Below are positions 32,477 to 40,866 of a stretch of DNA of 64,000 nucleotides, piece by piece. Each line of letters starts with the position of its first letter. The stretch's first letter is position 1. The position numbers and the translations under genes were made by a program. The stretch comes from Chloroflexota bacterium (GTDB taxonomy: Bacteria; Chloroflexota; Anaerolineae; Anaerolineales; Villigracilaceae): contig JACRBJ010000069.1 of assembly GCA_016234555.1 (NCBI GenBank), positions 88,726-152,725 on the forward strand, read 5' to 3'. The notes below the pieces were generated by a model, which worked only from the letters and a program-made list of their open reading frames with translations, did no database searches and was not told the origin of the DNA.

Positions 32477-33369
32477 ATAAACCCGTTGCGCTTATCGTCG
32501 AAGACGACCGTGACGTTGTGGCTCTTTTCCGCCACGTTCTCGATATTGCAGGCTATCATACCGAGATCGTGCTGGATGGAAAAGAGGCAATGGAACGTCT
32601 CGAAACTTCGCAGCCAAATATCGTTTTGCTCGACCTGCAGCTTCCGGGCATGTCCGGGGTGGAGATATTGACGCGCATGCGCGCCGACGACCGGATGCGA
32701 AACATCCCGGTCATTGTCATTACGGCTTTCCCGATCTATGTCGCCAGTCTCCCGGTGGAGCCTGACCTGCTGTTGTACAAACCCGTGGACATCAACCAAC
32801 TAAGCAACCTCGTTCAGCGATTGCAGGCAACCCAGGGTGGGATGGATGGTCCCGTTCATGATGTCATCACGGGGCTGTATACCTTCCCCTTCTTTGCAGT
32901 GCGACTGACCTTCTCGCTGGAGCGGATCAAGCAAAGCGAGTTCCACCGCTTCGGGGTTTTGTTCGCGGACGTGGCTCAGGTCAATGAGTTGAAGCAGAAG
33001 ATGCATGCCGACGATTTGAACAGCTTCTTCCGCGGTCTGGCTGACCATTTCAAGCTTGCGCTTCGCCCAACGGACACCATGGCATGGTCGCCGCGCGACG
33101 AGTATTTCCTGACTCTGATAGAGGAAATCCCTAGCCCGGAGGTCCCGCTGAAGATTGCGGCGCGCGTCCGCGACAGCATGAAAAAATTCCTTCAGAACAA
33201 CGACTACGGCGCGGACTTGAAAGCGAATTTGGGCGTGTTGCTTTGCGACGCCGACTATGAGGATATCCAACACATCATGCGAGACATCGACACCGCGCGG
33301 GGCTACCTGCGGGATGGGTTGTATACCAACCCCTCAGTCTTTGACCGGGAGATGCTCAAAAAGAAGTAG
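32473..33369 (+). CDS. Response regulator with degenerate GGDEF domain
   Basis: The 298-residue protein has an N-terminal receiver domain: acidic pair near 10-12, phospho-acceptor Asp54 in LLDLQLPG, and Lys103 in LYKPVD. A C-terminal domain (about 130-290) starts DVITGLYTFPFF, where cyclases have TGLxNRRxF. The GGDEF signature is replaced by SPRDE at 206-210 and the metal-binding DIDxFK region by FADVAQVNELK. It is therefore unlikely to make c-di-GMP and may sense or bind a nucleotide or act as a scaffold. ATG 32473 has AAGAGG upstream. The cognate kinase is not adjacent. Confidence 0.82.
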   Translation: MNKPVALIVEDDRDVVALFRHVLDIAGYHTEIVLDGKEAMERLETSQPNIVLLDLQLPGMSGVEILTRMRADDRMRNIPVIVITAFPIYVASLPVEPDLLLYKPVDINQLSNLVQRLQATQGGMDGPVHDVITGLYTFPFFAVRLTFSLERIKQSEFHRFGVLFADVAQVNELKQKMHADDLNSFFRGLADHFKLALRPTDTMAWSPRDEYFLTLIEEIPSPEVPLKIAARVRDSMKKFLQNNDYGADLKANLGVLLCDADYEDIQHIMRDIDTARGYLRDGLYTNPSVFDREMLKKK

Positions 33370-33411
33370 CCGACGGATTACCCTTGAATTCCACCATTTT
33401 CCCGTCCCTGG

Positions 33412-34596
33412 TTAAGGGGCGGGTTTTTGTTTCATTTTTGAAGTCACCCAAATCGAGACAAGCACAAGGACCGTTGTCCCCAGACTCCACAGGTCGCTCC
33501 TTGTGCCGGCTTGTTGCACCAGCGCGAACAGCGAGAACAGGACAAGCAAAATCAGGAAGAGAAACGAAAAAATATAGCTTCGTGACTTTTGCGCCAGCGT
33601 GCCGATGATCCACACGATGGGAATGAGATATGGAAGCTGGTCATAGGCCCAGAGATAAATAGTGGACACAAACCCAACCGGCAGGATGATATTGAACGCC
33701 TCCCACGCTGTCAGCCTGGATTGATTCCGCCAAAGGAGGAATCCAGCCAGCCCGAGCAGGGTGAGACTTGCTGTCCCGCCGAGGATCAGCCAGCAGGGCG
33801 AAGTCCCATCGCAGGCGAGATGGGCAAACGCCCAAACGTTCGAGTGGACTCCCTGAGTTCGATCCATCACCGCTTCGCTTGCCCCCCGAAACTTGATCAG
33901 CCACAACGGGTCTTGAATCATCCCGACGACGAGCAGGGCAATCCCACCGATTGCAACGCCATAGATCGCCTTCCAATCGCGCCGTGCCAGGAACCAGATC
34001 CCAGCCAGCAGGAGGATGGTCAACCCCTGCGGCGGCTTGAGCATGGTCAACGAGAGGAGCATCCCCGCCGGCAGGGATTTATCCTTTTCGAGCAGCAAAA
34101 TCGCCCCGACGATTGCCAGCAAAGCCAGCGCGCCAACCGAGCCGGTGTGCAATGTCAGGTACACGGGACCAAAGAAGAACATCGCCGCAAAGATGGGGAC
34201 AAGGAGCCTTTTTTGAGCGGCTTCCTGCCAGTGATCGAGAAGGATAAAAATCGTCCAGGCGATAATCAATAGCGTGATGACCTGCCAGGCGAGGTACGCC
34301 GTGGGTAGGGAAAGAAATCCCAGCGGGATGAAAAAGATTGCCAGCGGCAGTGGGTATGGGAAGATTTTATTGGGCTGCCATTTGATGCCATGCGTTTCGT
34401 GCCCCGCCAGATATTGCGCTTCGTCGTATGGATTTTCGCCTTCAATAAGCATCCGCCCCGCCAGCCAGAAGAAGGTGAAGTTGGAACTTTGAAAATCGAA
34501 ACTGGTGACGCTGACGCGGACGCGCAGGAAGATCATCCCCCCAAGCAAAACAAGTGTGACAAGGACGCCGAGAAACTTTTGGACGGACGGTTTCAT
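33412..34596 (-). CDS. Polytopic membrane glycosyltransferase, GT87/DUF2029-like
   Basis: A 394-residue protein with about ten to eleven hydrophobic helices. After the first helix the loop SNFTFFWLAGRMLIEGENPYD carries the Asp/Tyr-containing pattern common to DUF2029 (GT-C fold) enzymes, which use polyprenyl-linked sugars on the outer face of the membrane. The conserved TMLKPPQGL element near 205 also fits. Donor and acceptor are unknown. A perfect hairpin separates it from the YceD gene upstream on the same strand. Confidence 0.78.
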   Translation of the reverse strand: MKPSVQKFLGVLVTLVLLGGMIFLRVRVSVTSFDFQSSNFTFFWLAGRMLIEGENPYDEAQYLAGHETHGIKWQPNKIFPYPLPLAIFFIPLGFLSLPTAYLAWQVITLLIIAWTIFILLDHWQEAAQKRLLVPIFAAMFFFGPVYLTLHTGSVGALALLAIVGAILLLEKDKSLPAGMLLSLTMLKPPQGLTILLLAGIWFLARRDWKAIYGVAIGGIALLVVGMIQDPLWLIKFRGASEAVMDRTQGVHSNVWAFAHLACDGTSPCWLILGGTASLTLLGLAGFLLWRNQSRLTAWEAFNIILPVGFVSTIYLWAYDQLPYLIPIVWIIGTLAQKSRSYIFSFLFLILLVLFSLFALVQQAGTRSDLWSLGTTVLVLVSIWVTSKMKQKPAP

Positions 34597-34604
34597 GTGA
34601 TGCC

Positions 34605-34639
34605 AAAGTGACAGTCACCTTCAAGGTGACTGTCACTTT
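34605..34639. terminator. Perfect hairpin between YceD-like gene and membrane glycosyltransferase
   Basis: Seventeen-base arms AAAGTGACAGTCACCTT/AAGGTGACTGTCACTTT enclose one base. The stop codon of the YceD-like gene overlaps its edge. A related stem (TGACGGTCACCT) is at 46071. Confidence 0.75.
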
Positions 34640-35144
34640 AATCCAATAAGTCTTTGAGCTTTGCGAACGGCGAGTCGGGATCGAGCGGCTTGTGACCGCA
34701 GTCCTTCTCGTTGAGGTTCTGACCGCACTCAGCGCACAGTCCCTGACAATCGGGTTTGCAGATGGGGCTGATGGGCACTTCGAGCAGGGCGTACTCGCGC
34801 AAAAGGTCTGCCAGGTCGATTTGCGCATCTTCGGGGACGATGAGTCCCGAATCGGTTTCAGAGCGTTGATCGAAGGCGTACAGCTCATCGAACGTCCAGT
34901 CCAATTCGTGATCGAAGCTGGTCAGGCAGCGCACACATTCGAGCGTGGTTTCGGCGGAGAAGTCCGCCTGCACGAACAACCCCTGCGGCGTCCTGCTGAT
35001 GTTGACAACCCCCTCGAAGTTGCGCAGTTGAAAATCGTCGAAGGAGAATTCGTCGAAGGCGAACGGAAAATCGTGTTTGCGCCCGATTTCCTCGTGGATG
35101 ATAAAGCCGACATTGATTCGGAAGGGTTTGCGTGGATTGGTCAT
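34638..35144 (-). CDS. yceD: YceD/DUF177 family protein (23S rRNA accumulation)
   Basis: Predicted 168 residues from ATG 35144. The C-terminal half holds the family motif: ECVRCL, then ISPICKPDCQGLCAECGQNLN, with Cys residues that can bind zinc, and a closing DPDSPFAKLKDLL. The family is needed for normal 23S rRNA levels and is usually followed by rpmF (L32). Here the next gene is a glycosyltransferase and no rpmF is visible, so the usual pairing is broken. An in-frame extension to 35207 lacks a ribosome site and is not used. Confidence 0.88.
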   Translation of the reverse strand: MTNPRKPFRINVGFIIHEEIGRKHDFPFAFDEFSFDDFQLRNFEGVVNISRTPQGLFVQADFSAETTLECVRCLTSFDHELDWTFDELYAFDQRSETDSGLIVPEDAQIDLADLLREYALLEVPISPICKPDCQGLCAECGQNLNEKDCGHKPLDPDSPFAKLKDLLD

Positions 35145-35214
35145 GGGGAAAGGATGAATGAGGAAGACAGAATGTGTGATACGTAACGGAAAATTACCAG
35201 TTACCAATCACCAA

Positions 35215-36180
35215 TTACACCTTGCGATCGACAATATACCTCGCTAGGTTTTCCAGCGAGTCGCGTTCGGCGCAGGGTTGGATTGTGGTAAGCCGGGCGA
35301 GGGCGCGGTCTACGTGTTGCTCCGCCTCGCGCATGGCTTTCTTCGACGAGTCGCTCGTGCGGATGTTGTCCACGAGGCGGGTCATGTGCTCGGTGTGTGT
35401 CCAGCCGCCGTTGGGCAGGGACAGAATATCCGGGTCGTTAGGATTGGCTTCGGCATAGTAAATGGCTGGGAGGGTGACCAGCCCGTTGAGCAGGTCCGAA
35501 CCGAGCGGCTTGCCAACCGCCGCCTGCTCGCCGTTGAAATCCAGGATGTCGTCCACGATCTGAAACGCCATCCCGATCTGGTAGCCGAAGTCACGCATGG
35601 CTTCGACTTCGGTCTCGTCCACAGGGCTGACCATTGCCGCCGCGCGCGAGGTCATCTCGAAGAGGGAGGCGGTCTTGGCATAGATGCGCTTGTAATAATT
35701 TTCACGGTTGATCAATCCGCGCGAAGAGAACATCTGGGTGAGTTCCCCGCTGACGATGGTCGCCAGCGTCTCGGAGAACAATTTCATCAGGGGCAGGTGG
35801 TCCGTTTCCGCCGCAAGGATTGCCGCGCGCGCAAAGAGAAAGTCGCCGGTTAGGACGGTGGCGGGCGGCGACCAGCGGGCGTTCAGGGTTGCCATACCGC
35901 GTCGCAGCAGGGAACCGTCGATCAAGTCGTCGTGTACCAGCGTTGCCGTATGCAGCAGTTCCACTGCGGCGCCCAGCGTGATCAATTTTTCGAGGGGCGC
36001 ATCCAGCATGTTTCCAACGAGCAGCCCCAGGGTCGGGCGGATGCGTTTTCCTCCCGCTGCGAGCAAATGCTCGAGAGCGGCGCGCAGGTCGGGGTGCGAT
36101 TCATCCGCCTGGCTCCGCATTCGTTCTTCGATAAGTTTTATATCTTCCTGCACGGGTGAAAAAAAAGTTACAGCGCTCAA
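35215..36180 (-). CDS. Polyprenyl (trans-isoprenyl) diphosphate synthase
   Basis: About 321 residues. Both Asp-rich motifs are intact: first motif HDDLIDGSLLRRG and second DDILDF, plus the GGKRIRPTLGLL binding loop. The enzyme condenses IPP units onto an allylic diphosphate to make long chains for quinones or cell-wall lipid carriers; chain length cannot be read. A TTG at 36180, six bases after GGGGAG and two bases before the tatD stop's end, is taken as start. It gives the usual N-terminus (...FSPVQEDIKLIEE). An ATG at 36213 would overlap tatD by 32 bases. Confidence 0.88.
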   Translation of the reverse strand: MSAVTFFSPVQEDIKLIEERMRSQADESHPDLRAALEHLLAAGGKRIRPTLGLLVGNMLDAPLEKLITLGAAVELLHTATLVHDDLIDGSLLRRGMATLNARWSPPATVLTGDFLFARAAILAAETDHLPLMKLFSETLATIVSGELTQMFSSRGLINRENYYKRIYAKTASLFEMTSRAAAMVSPVDETEVEAMRDFGYQIGMAFQIVDDILDFNGEQAAVGKPLGSDLLNGLVTLPAIYYAEANPNDPDILSLPNGGWTHTEHMTRLVDNIRTSDSSKKAMREAEQHVDRALARLTTIQPCAERDSLENLARYIVDRKV

Positions 36181-36181
36181 G

Positions 36182-37000
36182 TCAATCTCCCCATGCAAAG
36201 AGCCGCGTCGCATTGGATGTGGTGATGGCGGCGACCTCCGCAGGGCTTTTGGAGTGGATTTCCGCTATTTTATCAGCAATATGCAGGACGTAGGCAGGTT
36301 CGTTTCTTTTACCCCGATGGGGAACGGGAGGGAGAAACGGGGCGTCGGTTTCGATCAGGATTCGGTCAAGGGGTAGTTGGCGCACGATCTCGCGCTTTTT
36401 CCCCGCCTTGGGGTAGGTCACGGGACCCGTGATCCCGATGTAAAAATTCAGCGCCAGCGCCTTTTGTGCGGTTTCGAGGTCGCCGTTGAAGGAGTGCAGG
36501 ACTCCGGGTCTCTCGCGTAGGGAACTTGCCAGACCGCTCTGCCATTCCGTCAAAATTTCCAGCAGGTCTTGTGACGCCGCGCCCGACCAGGCATCCCCCT
36601 CCTCGCGCATGTGGATGACGACGGGTTTGTTCATTTCCTTTGCGAACTGTAATTGCCGTTTCAGCGCTTCACGCTGGAATGCGCGTTTGTCGTTTTCCTT
36701 GACCCAGTAATAATCCAAGCCGATCTCGCCGATGGCGACCACTTTGGGATGACGCGCCAATTCCTTTATTTTCTGGAAAGCGGATTCGGAGAACTTGTCC
36801 AAATCTGTTGGATGAAACCCCACCGCCGCATACACGCTGACAGTTGATTCAGCCAACCGAACCGCCGCCGCGCTGGAAGCGTGGTCCAGCCCAGGAACGA
36901 GAATCCGCACCAGCCCAGAGTCTGCGGCGCGTTGAAGCACCGCTGCGCGGTCGGTGTCGAATTTGTTGTAGTCGAGATGGCAGTGGGTATCGGTTAGCAT
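36182..37000 (-). CDS. tatD: TatD family metal-dependent deoxyribonuclease
   Basis: A 272-residue TIM-barrel hydrolase. It starts MLTDTHCHLDY (His-x-His metal site). It contains IGEIGLDYYW, VIHMREEG, VLHSFNGD and ETDAPFLPP, the conserved metal-binding pattern of TatD. The family has 3'-5' exonuclease activity and is linked to DNA repair. The next gene, polyprenyl synthase, begins at its stop codon, so they are co-transcribed. An almost perfect palindrome lies upstream. Confidence 0.93.
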   Translation of the reverse strand: MLTDTHCHLDYNKFDTDRAAVLQRAADSGLVRILVPGLDHASSAAAVRLAESTVSVYAAVGFHPTDLDKFSESAFQKIKELARHPKVVAIGEIGLDYYWVKENDKRAFQREALKRQLQFAKEMNKPVVIHMREEGDAWSGAASQDLLEILTEWQSGLASSLRERPGVLHSFNGDLETAQKALALNFYIGITGPVTYPKAGKKREIVRQLPLDRILIETDAPFLPPVPHRGKRNEPAYVLHIADKIAEIHSKSPAEVAAITTSNATRLFAWGD

Positions 37001-37017
37001 GTTGGCGGGTTAAAAGG

Positions 37018-37055
37018 TTGGCAGGTTGGAACGTTTAAACGTTCCAACCTGCCAA
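37018..37055. terminator. Perfect 38-bp palindrome between the mutase and tatD
   Basis: TTGGCAGGTTGGAACGTTT is followed at once by its exact complement. It lies just 3' of the mutase gene (stop at 37067) and 5' of tatD. It could terminate or stabilise the mutase mRNA, or act as a protein-binding site. T-tracts are weak. Confidence 0.65.
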
Positions 37056-37066
37056 TGTGTAAACAA

Positions 37067-38497
37067 TTACTTGATTCCCGCCACCTTCAACCCATCCTCC
37101 AAAATCGCCTTAACCTTGTCCTTGTGACGGGTCTCGGTGTAAACGCGCAGGATCGGTTCGGTTCCAGAGAAGCGGATCAACATCCAGCCGCCGTCTTCGA
37201 GCCTGAACTGGAAACCGTCCACGGTGACGAGTTCGGTCACTTTCAATCCGCCGAGGGTCTTGGGATTGTTATCGCGGATGATCTGCTTGCGGGCTTCGGG
37301 ATCGCCTGTGAAGGGACTATCCACGCGGTCATAGAAATATTCCCCGCCGACTTTGGCGAACAAATCCTTGAGCAGCTCGGTTGGCTTCTTGCCCGTTTTG
37401 ACCATGAAGTCGAGCATGTACAAGCCAGCAAGGATGCCGTCACGTTCGGGGACGTTGCCGCGGAAGGCGTATCCGCCGCTTTCCTCGCCGCCGATGAGGG
37501 CGTTGGTTTCGGTCATCTTCGGGGCGACGTACTTGAAGCCCACGCCAGTCTCATGCACAGGCACACCGTAGATTTCGCCCAATTTATTCAACATATTGGT
37601 CGTGGACAGGGTCTTGACGATGTCGCCGCGTTCGCCGCGAATTTCGAGTAGGTAGTAGGCAAGCAGGGCGTACACGCGGAGTTGGTTGATGAACGCGCCG
37701 TTCTCGTCGCCGATGCCACAGCGGTCCGCATCGCCGTCGGTGATGAGCAGCACATCGGCTTTGTTATCAACCGTCGCCTTCAACCCCACGTCAATATTCG
37801 GCTGGATGGGTTCGGGACGTTTCATCTCAGGGAAGGATGGATTGCGATGATTGTGGATTTCGATGACTTTGGTCTTGCCGCCTGCCAGCAGTCGCGGGAA
37901 CCAGCCCATGCCGTTGCCCCACATTGTATCCACCATCACGGTCAAGCCTGCGTCTTTGATGGGTTGAAGGTCGATGAGTTTGTCTTTTGTGAGGTGCTCG
38001 ATGTACGGGGTGGCGGCGTCGAACTTGACAACCTCACCTGCTGCGGCAGCTTCGTTGTAGCTTTTACGCTTTACGTCTTGGATATCATCGGGAATACTTG
38101 ATTCGATTTGGATTAGCCCTTCGGGGTCGATTGCGCCGCCCGTCTCGTTGCGGACTTTGAATCCGTTGTCGGTGGGCGGGTTGTGACTGGCTGTGATGTT
38201 GACCGCGCCCGCAGCTTTCTTGTCCACAACCGCGTAGGCGATGACAGGGGTGGGCGTCGCGCCGTCGGTGAGGTAGACCTTCAAGCCATTGCCTGCCAAC
38301 ACTTCCGCAACCGCGGCAGCGAAATGTTCACTGTCGAACCGCATGTCATAACCGACCACGACCCACTGTCCCTTTTTGCCCTGCGCCAGCAGATAGTTTG
38401 CAAAGCCCTGCGCACAGCGGCGGACGTTGTCGAAGGTGTAATCTTCGGCGATCACGCCGCGCCAGCCGTCCGTGCCGAATTTGATTTTATATGCCAT
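37067..38497 (-). CDS. Phosphoglucomutase/phosphomannomutase family protein
   Basis: The 476-residue protein is an alpha-D-phosphohexomutase. The active serine loop is TASHNPP, the metal loop DGDADR, the sugar-binding loop GGEESGG and the phosphate-binding loop RFSGTEPILR. The N-terminus has FGTDGWRGVIAEDYT. It interconverts sugar-1-phosphate and sugar-6-phosphate; glucose, mannose or glucosamine specificity cannot be told. Not next to other sugar genes. Confidence 0.93.
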   Translation of the reverse strand: MAYKIKFGTDGWRGVIAEDYTFDNVRRCAQGFANYLLAQGKKGQWVVVGYDMRFDSEHFAAAVAEVLAGNGLKVYLTDGATPTPVIAYAVVDKKAAGAVNITASHNPPTDNGFKVRNETGGAIDPEGLIQIESSIPDDIQDVKRKSYNEAAAAGEVVKFDAATPYIEHLTKDKLIDLQPIKDAGLTVMVDTMWGNGMGWFPRLLAGGKTKVIEIHNHRNPSFPEMKRPEPIQPNIDVGLKATVDNKADVLLITDGDADRCGIGDENGAFINQLRVYALLAYYLLEIRGERGDIVKTLSTTNMLNKLGEIYGVPVHETGVGFKYVAPKMTETNALIGGEESGGYAFRGNVPERDGILAGLYMLDFMVKTGKKPTELLKDLFAKVGGEYFYDRVDSPFTGDPEARKQIIRDNNPKTLGGLKVTELVTVDGFQFRLEDGGWMLIRFSGTEPILRVYTETRHKDKVKAILEDGLKVAGIK

Positions 38498-38554
38498 TGA
38501 ATTTTCTCCTCAAAAGTAAATTGCGGGCGGATTATAACATCCGAAAAAAACGGG

Positions 38555-39535
38555 CTATGGAGTTGCGGTTGGAATTGCTGTCGGCGTCGCTTCCAGCGTC
38601 GGGACGTTTGTCGGCGTGGCTGTCGGCTCAGGTGTTGCCGTCGCGGGCACTTCGCCGCTGACCAAAATCTGCCACGCGATTTCCAAATCACCAGCCGCCA
38701 CGACGGGGAAGGCGGGCAGGTTGCCGAGCGCCATGTCCAGTCGTTGAATGGCTTGGGTATTGGCGGGGTCGTTCAACTCGGCAAGCAACTCGCGGGCAGA
38801 CTTCACATCCTCGCGCGCCAGCCCGAAATTACTTTGCGCCAGGTACAGCCTAGCGCGTCCGAGCATATCCAGGGCGCGGGTGAACATCACTTCATGTTTG
38901 AGTTGTAGCAGCGTCTCATCCTGGCTGGTCTGGATTTTCTCTTCGAGCGATGCCTGGATTTCATCGAGCTTGGTCAGCGATGCCGAATGCGCCTCGATGG
39001 ATTGTTCCAGCGAATCCACGCGGCTGTTCGTTTCATCGAGCCGCGCCTGCAACGCCTTGACCTCGGCTTCAACTCCCTTGATGTCTGCGCGGTTCCTTTC
39101 GATTGGCACGACCACTTGTTGGTTGAAATATGGAATTCCATAATACAACGCCGCGCCGATGCCGCCGATGACGATTGCAATGGCGATCAATCGGAACAAT
39201 GCGCGAATGAAAACAAGAAACGCTTTTCCCAGACGATTGAGAAAGGAATCCCGCTCTTTGGGCGGATCCTGTGCAGGCTGACTCTTCTCAATCGGTCTGG
39301 GCGACTCATCCACCTGAATCATGGCGCTGTTTTCTGACGGCTTTTTCCCCGCCTCGAAATCCGACTGCAATCGCGCCAGCAGGTTCCTTCCCATGCCGTG
39401 CACGTTCAAACAATCTTCCACTGAATCAAACGGTCTTGCTGCAATGATGTTCCCTGCGATGACCCGCGTAATGCCGTGGGTCTTTGTCAGCGCTTCGAGT
39501 TCGGCGGTATTGAGGAAATTGAGAAAATCACTCAT
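38555..39535 (-). CDS. HhH-domain membrane protein with coiled coil and Thr/Pro tail
   Basis: Predicted 326 residues from ATG 39535 (AGAGGTGA upstream). The N-terminus is a helix-hairpin-helix-like domain (LNTAELEALTKTHGITRVIA, then ARPFDSVEDCLNVHGMGRNLL), as in ComEA or IHF-like domains. A linker leads to one membrane helix (about 113-133, IAIAIVIGGIGAALYYG), a long coiled coil (about 150-215), a helical region and a Thr/Pro tail. It could link a nucleoprotein or another intracellular partner to the envelope. No homologue function recognised. Confidence 0.75.
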   Translation of the reverse strand: MSDFLNFLNTAELEALTKTHGITRVIAGNIIAARPFDSVEDCLNVHGMGRNLLARLQSDFEAGKKPSENSAMIQVDESPRPIEKSQPAQDPPKERDSFLNRLGKAFLVFIRALFRLIAIAIVIGGIGAALYYGIPYFNQQVVVPIERNRADIKGVEAEVKALQARLDETNSRVDSLEQSIEAHSASLTKLDEIQASLEEKIQTSQDETLLQLKHEVMFTRALDMLGRARLYLAQSNFGLAREDVKSARELLAELNDPANTQAIQRLDMALGNLPAFPVVAAGDLEIAWQILVSGEVPATATPEPTATPTNVPTLEATPTAIPTATP

Positions 39536-39607
39536 GGAGTCACCTCTTGTTATTGCAATCACATCTATTTTATCACCCGCCCGAAATAGTTTGCTATGAA
39601 ATGCCCT

Positions 39608-39659
39608 CGGTCACGAATTGCGTGAAAACGCGCAACAGCGCGCTGTGCGTTCGTGACCG
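39608..39659. repeat. Inverted repeat upstream of the cysteine desulfurase
   Basis: CGGTCACGAA (39608-39617) and TTCGTGACCG (39650-39659) flank an inner GC-rich hairpin. The right arm ends seven bases before the -10 element, so it overlaps the expected -35 region and could hold an operator. Confidence 0.65.
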
Positions 39660-39666
39660 TAATGGG

Positions 39667-39672
39667 TATAAT
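39667..39672 (+). promoter_or_regulatory. -10 element seven bases before the cysteine desulfurase start
   Basis: TATAAT ends at 39672; ATG 39680 follows without a ribosome site, suggesting a leaderless mRNA. Confidence 0.65.
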
Positions 39673-39679
39673 CCCTCGC

Positions 39680-40828
39680 ATGATTTACCTTGACTACGCC
39701 GCTACAACCCCTGTCGATCCGCGTGTGCTGAATACCATGCTGCCGTACTTCCGCGAGTCGTTTGGGAATCCCTCTTCGGTTCACCGCTACGGACAGAAAG
39801 CCGAGTCCGCGCTGGATGCGGCGCGTGAGAAGGTTGCCGCCGTGCTTCGTTGCCGACCCGATGAAATCATCTTCACCTCCTGCGGTTCCGAGTCGGACAA
39901 CCTTGCCTTGCGCGGGGCGGCGCTCGCGAAACGAAAGGCTGGCAAAACAAAAATTCTCACGGCGAAGAATGAACATCACGCCGTCAGCCGCACCGCCGAA
40001 CAGCTTGAAAAGGAATACGGCTTTTCGGTCAACTGGCTGGATTTGGACGAACATGGCGCAGTCACTCCCGATGCTTTGGGCAGGGCAGTGGACGGCGACT
40101 CCGCTCTTGTCTCGGTGATGTATGCCAACAATGAGATCGGCACGATCAATCCAATTTCTGAACTTGCACCAGCAGCGCGTAGCCAAAATATAGTATTCCA
40201 TACGGACGCAGTTCAAGCCGCAGCATATCTCGATGTGGATGTCCAAACCCTCGGCGTGGATTTGATGTCGCTTGGCGGACATAAATTCTACGGACCGAAA
40301 GGAGTGGGGGCGTTGTACGTCCGCAAGGGGACGGGACTGGTTCCGCACCTGACAGGCGGCGGACAGGAATTCGGTCTGCGGGCTGGGACGCAAAACATCC
40401 CGTACATCGTTGGTTTTGCCGAGGCGTTACATCTTGCCGCCGAGGAACGTGAGTCCCGTACGGCGCATGTCAAACCGCTGCGCGACCATATCATCGGACA
40501 GGTTCTCGAAACCATCCCCGACTCCCGCCTGACAGGGCATCCGCAAAACCGTTTGCCCAACCATGTCTCTTTTGTCTTCAAAGATGTGGACGGCAACCTC
40601 CTCCTGCAACTGCTCGACTCGGCTGACTTTGCCTGCTCCTCTGGTTCCGCCTGCAAAACGGGCAACCCCGAACCCAGCGAGGTCATCTCAGCTCTCGGCT
40701 ATTCCCGCGATTGGGCTTTGGGTTCGTTGCGCGTCACCCTTGGCATGGATTCGAACCCAGAAGGCATCGAATCCTTTTTGAAAGTCTTACCTAATCTTGT
40801 TCAAAAGGCGCGGAGCCTAAGGCGCTAA
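39680..40828 (+). CDS. Cysteine desulfurase (NifS/IscS family)
   Basis: The 382-residue PLP enzyme starts MIYLDYAATTPVDPRV, the usual N-terminus. The PLP lysine is in LGGHKFYGPKG, the PLP-contacting His in KNEHHAVSR, and the catalytic Cys loop is FACSSGSACKTGNPEPS. It removes sulfur from cysteine for Fe-S clusters, thiolated tRNA or other carriers. No scaffold gene (iscU/nifU) or mnmA is adjacent. The ATG at 39680 is used rather than a frame extension to 39653 because the family starts here and the promoter lies between. Confidence 0.93.
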   Translation: MIYLDYAATTPVDPRVLNTMLPYFRESFGNPSSVHRYGQKAESALDAAREKVAAVLRCRPDEIIFTSCGSESDNLALRGAALAKRKAGKTKILTAKNEHHAVSRTAEQLEKEYGFSVNWLDLDEHGAVTPDALGRAVDGDSALVSVMYANNEIGTINPISELAPAARSQNIVFHTDAVQAAAYLDVDVQTLGVDLMSLGGHKFYGPKGVGALYVRKGTGLVPHLTGGGQEFGLRAGTQNIPYIVGFAEALHLAAEERESRTAHVKPLRDHIIGQVLETIPDSRLTGHPQNRLPNHVSFVFKDVDGNLLLQLLDSADFACSSGSACKTGNPEPSEVISALGYSRDWALGSLRVTLGMDSNPEGIESFLKVLPNLVQKARSLRR

Positions 40829-40866
40829 CTAATCCACTATCGACTATTCAACTATTCGACTAATCC

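Noticed and set aside
32473..33369. Active diguanylate cyclase
   Set aside because: The signature is SPRDE rather than GGDEF and the metal-binding Asp region is altered.
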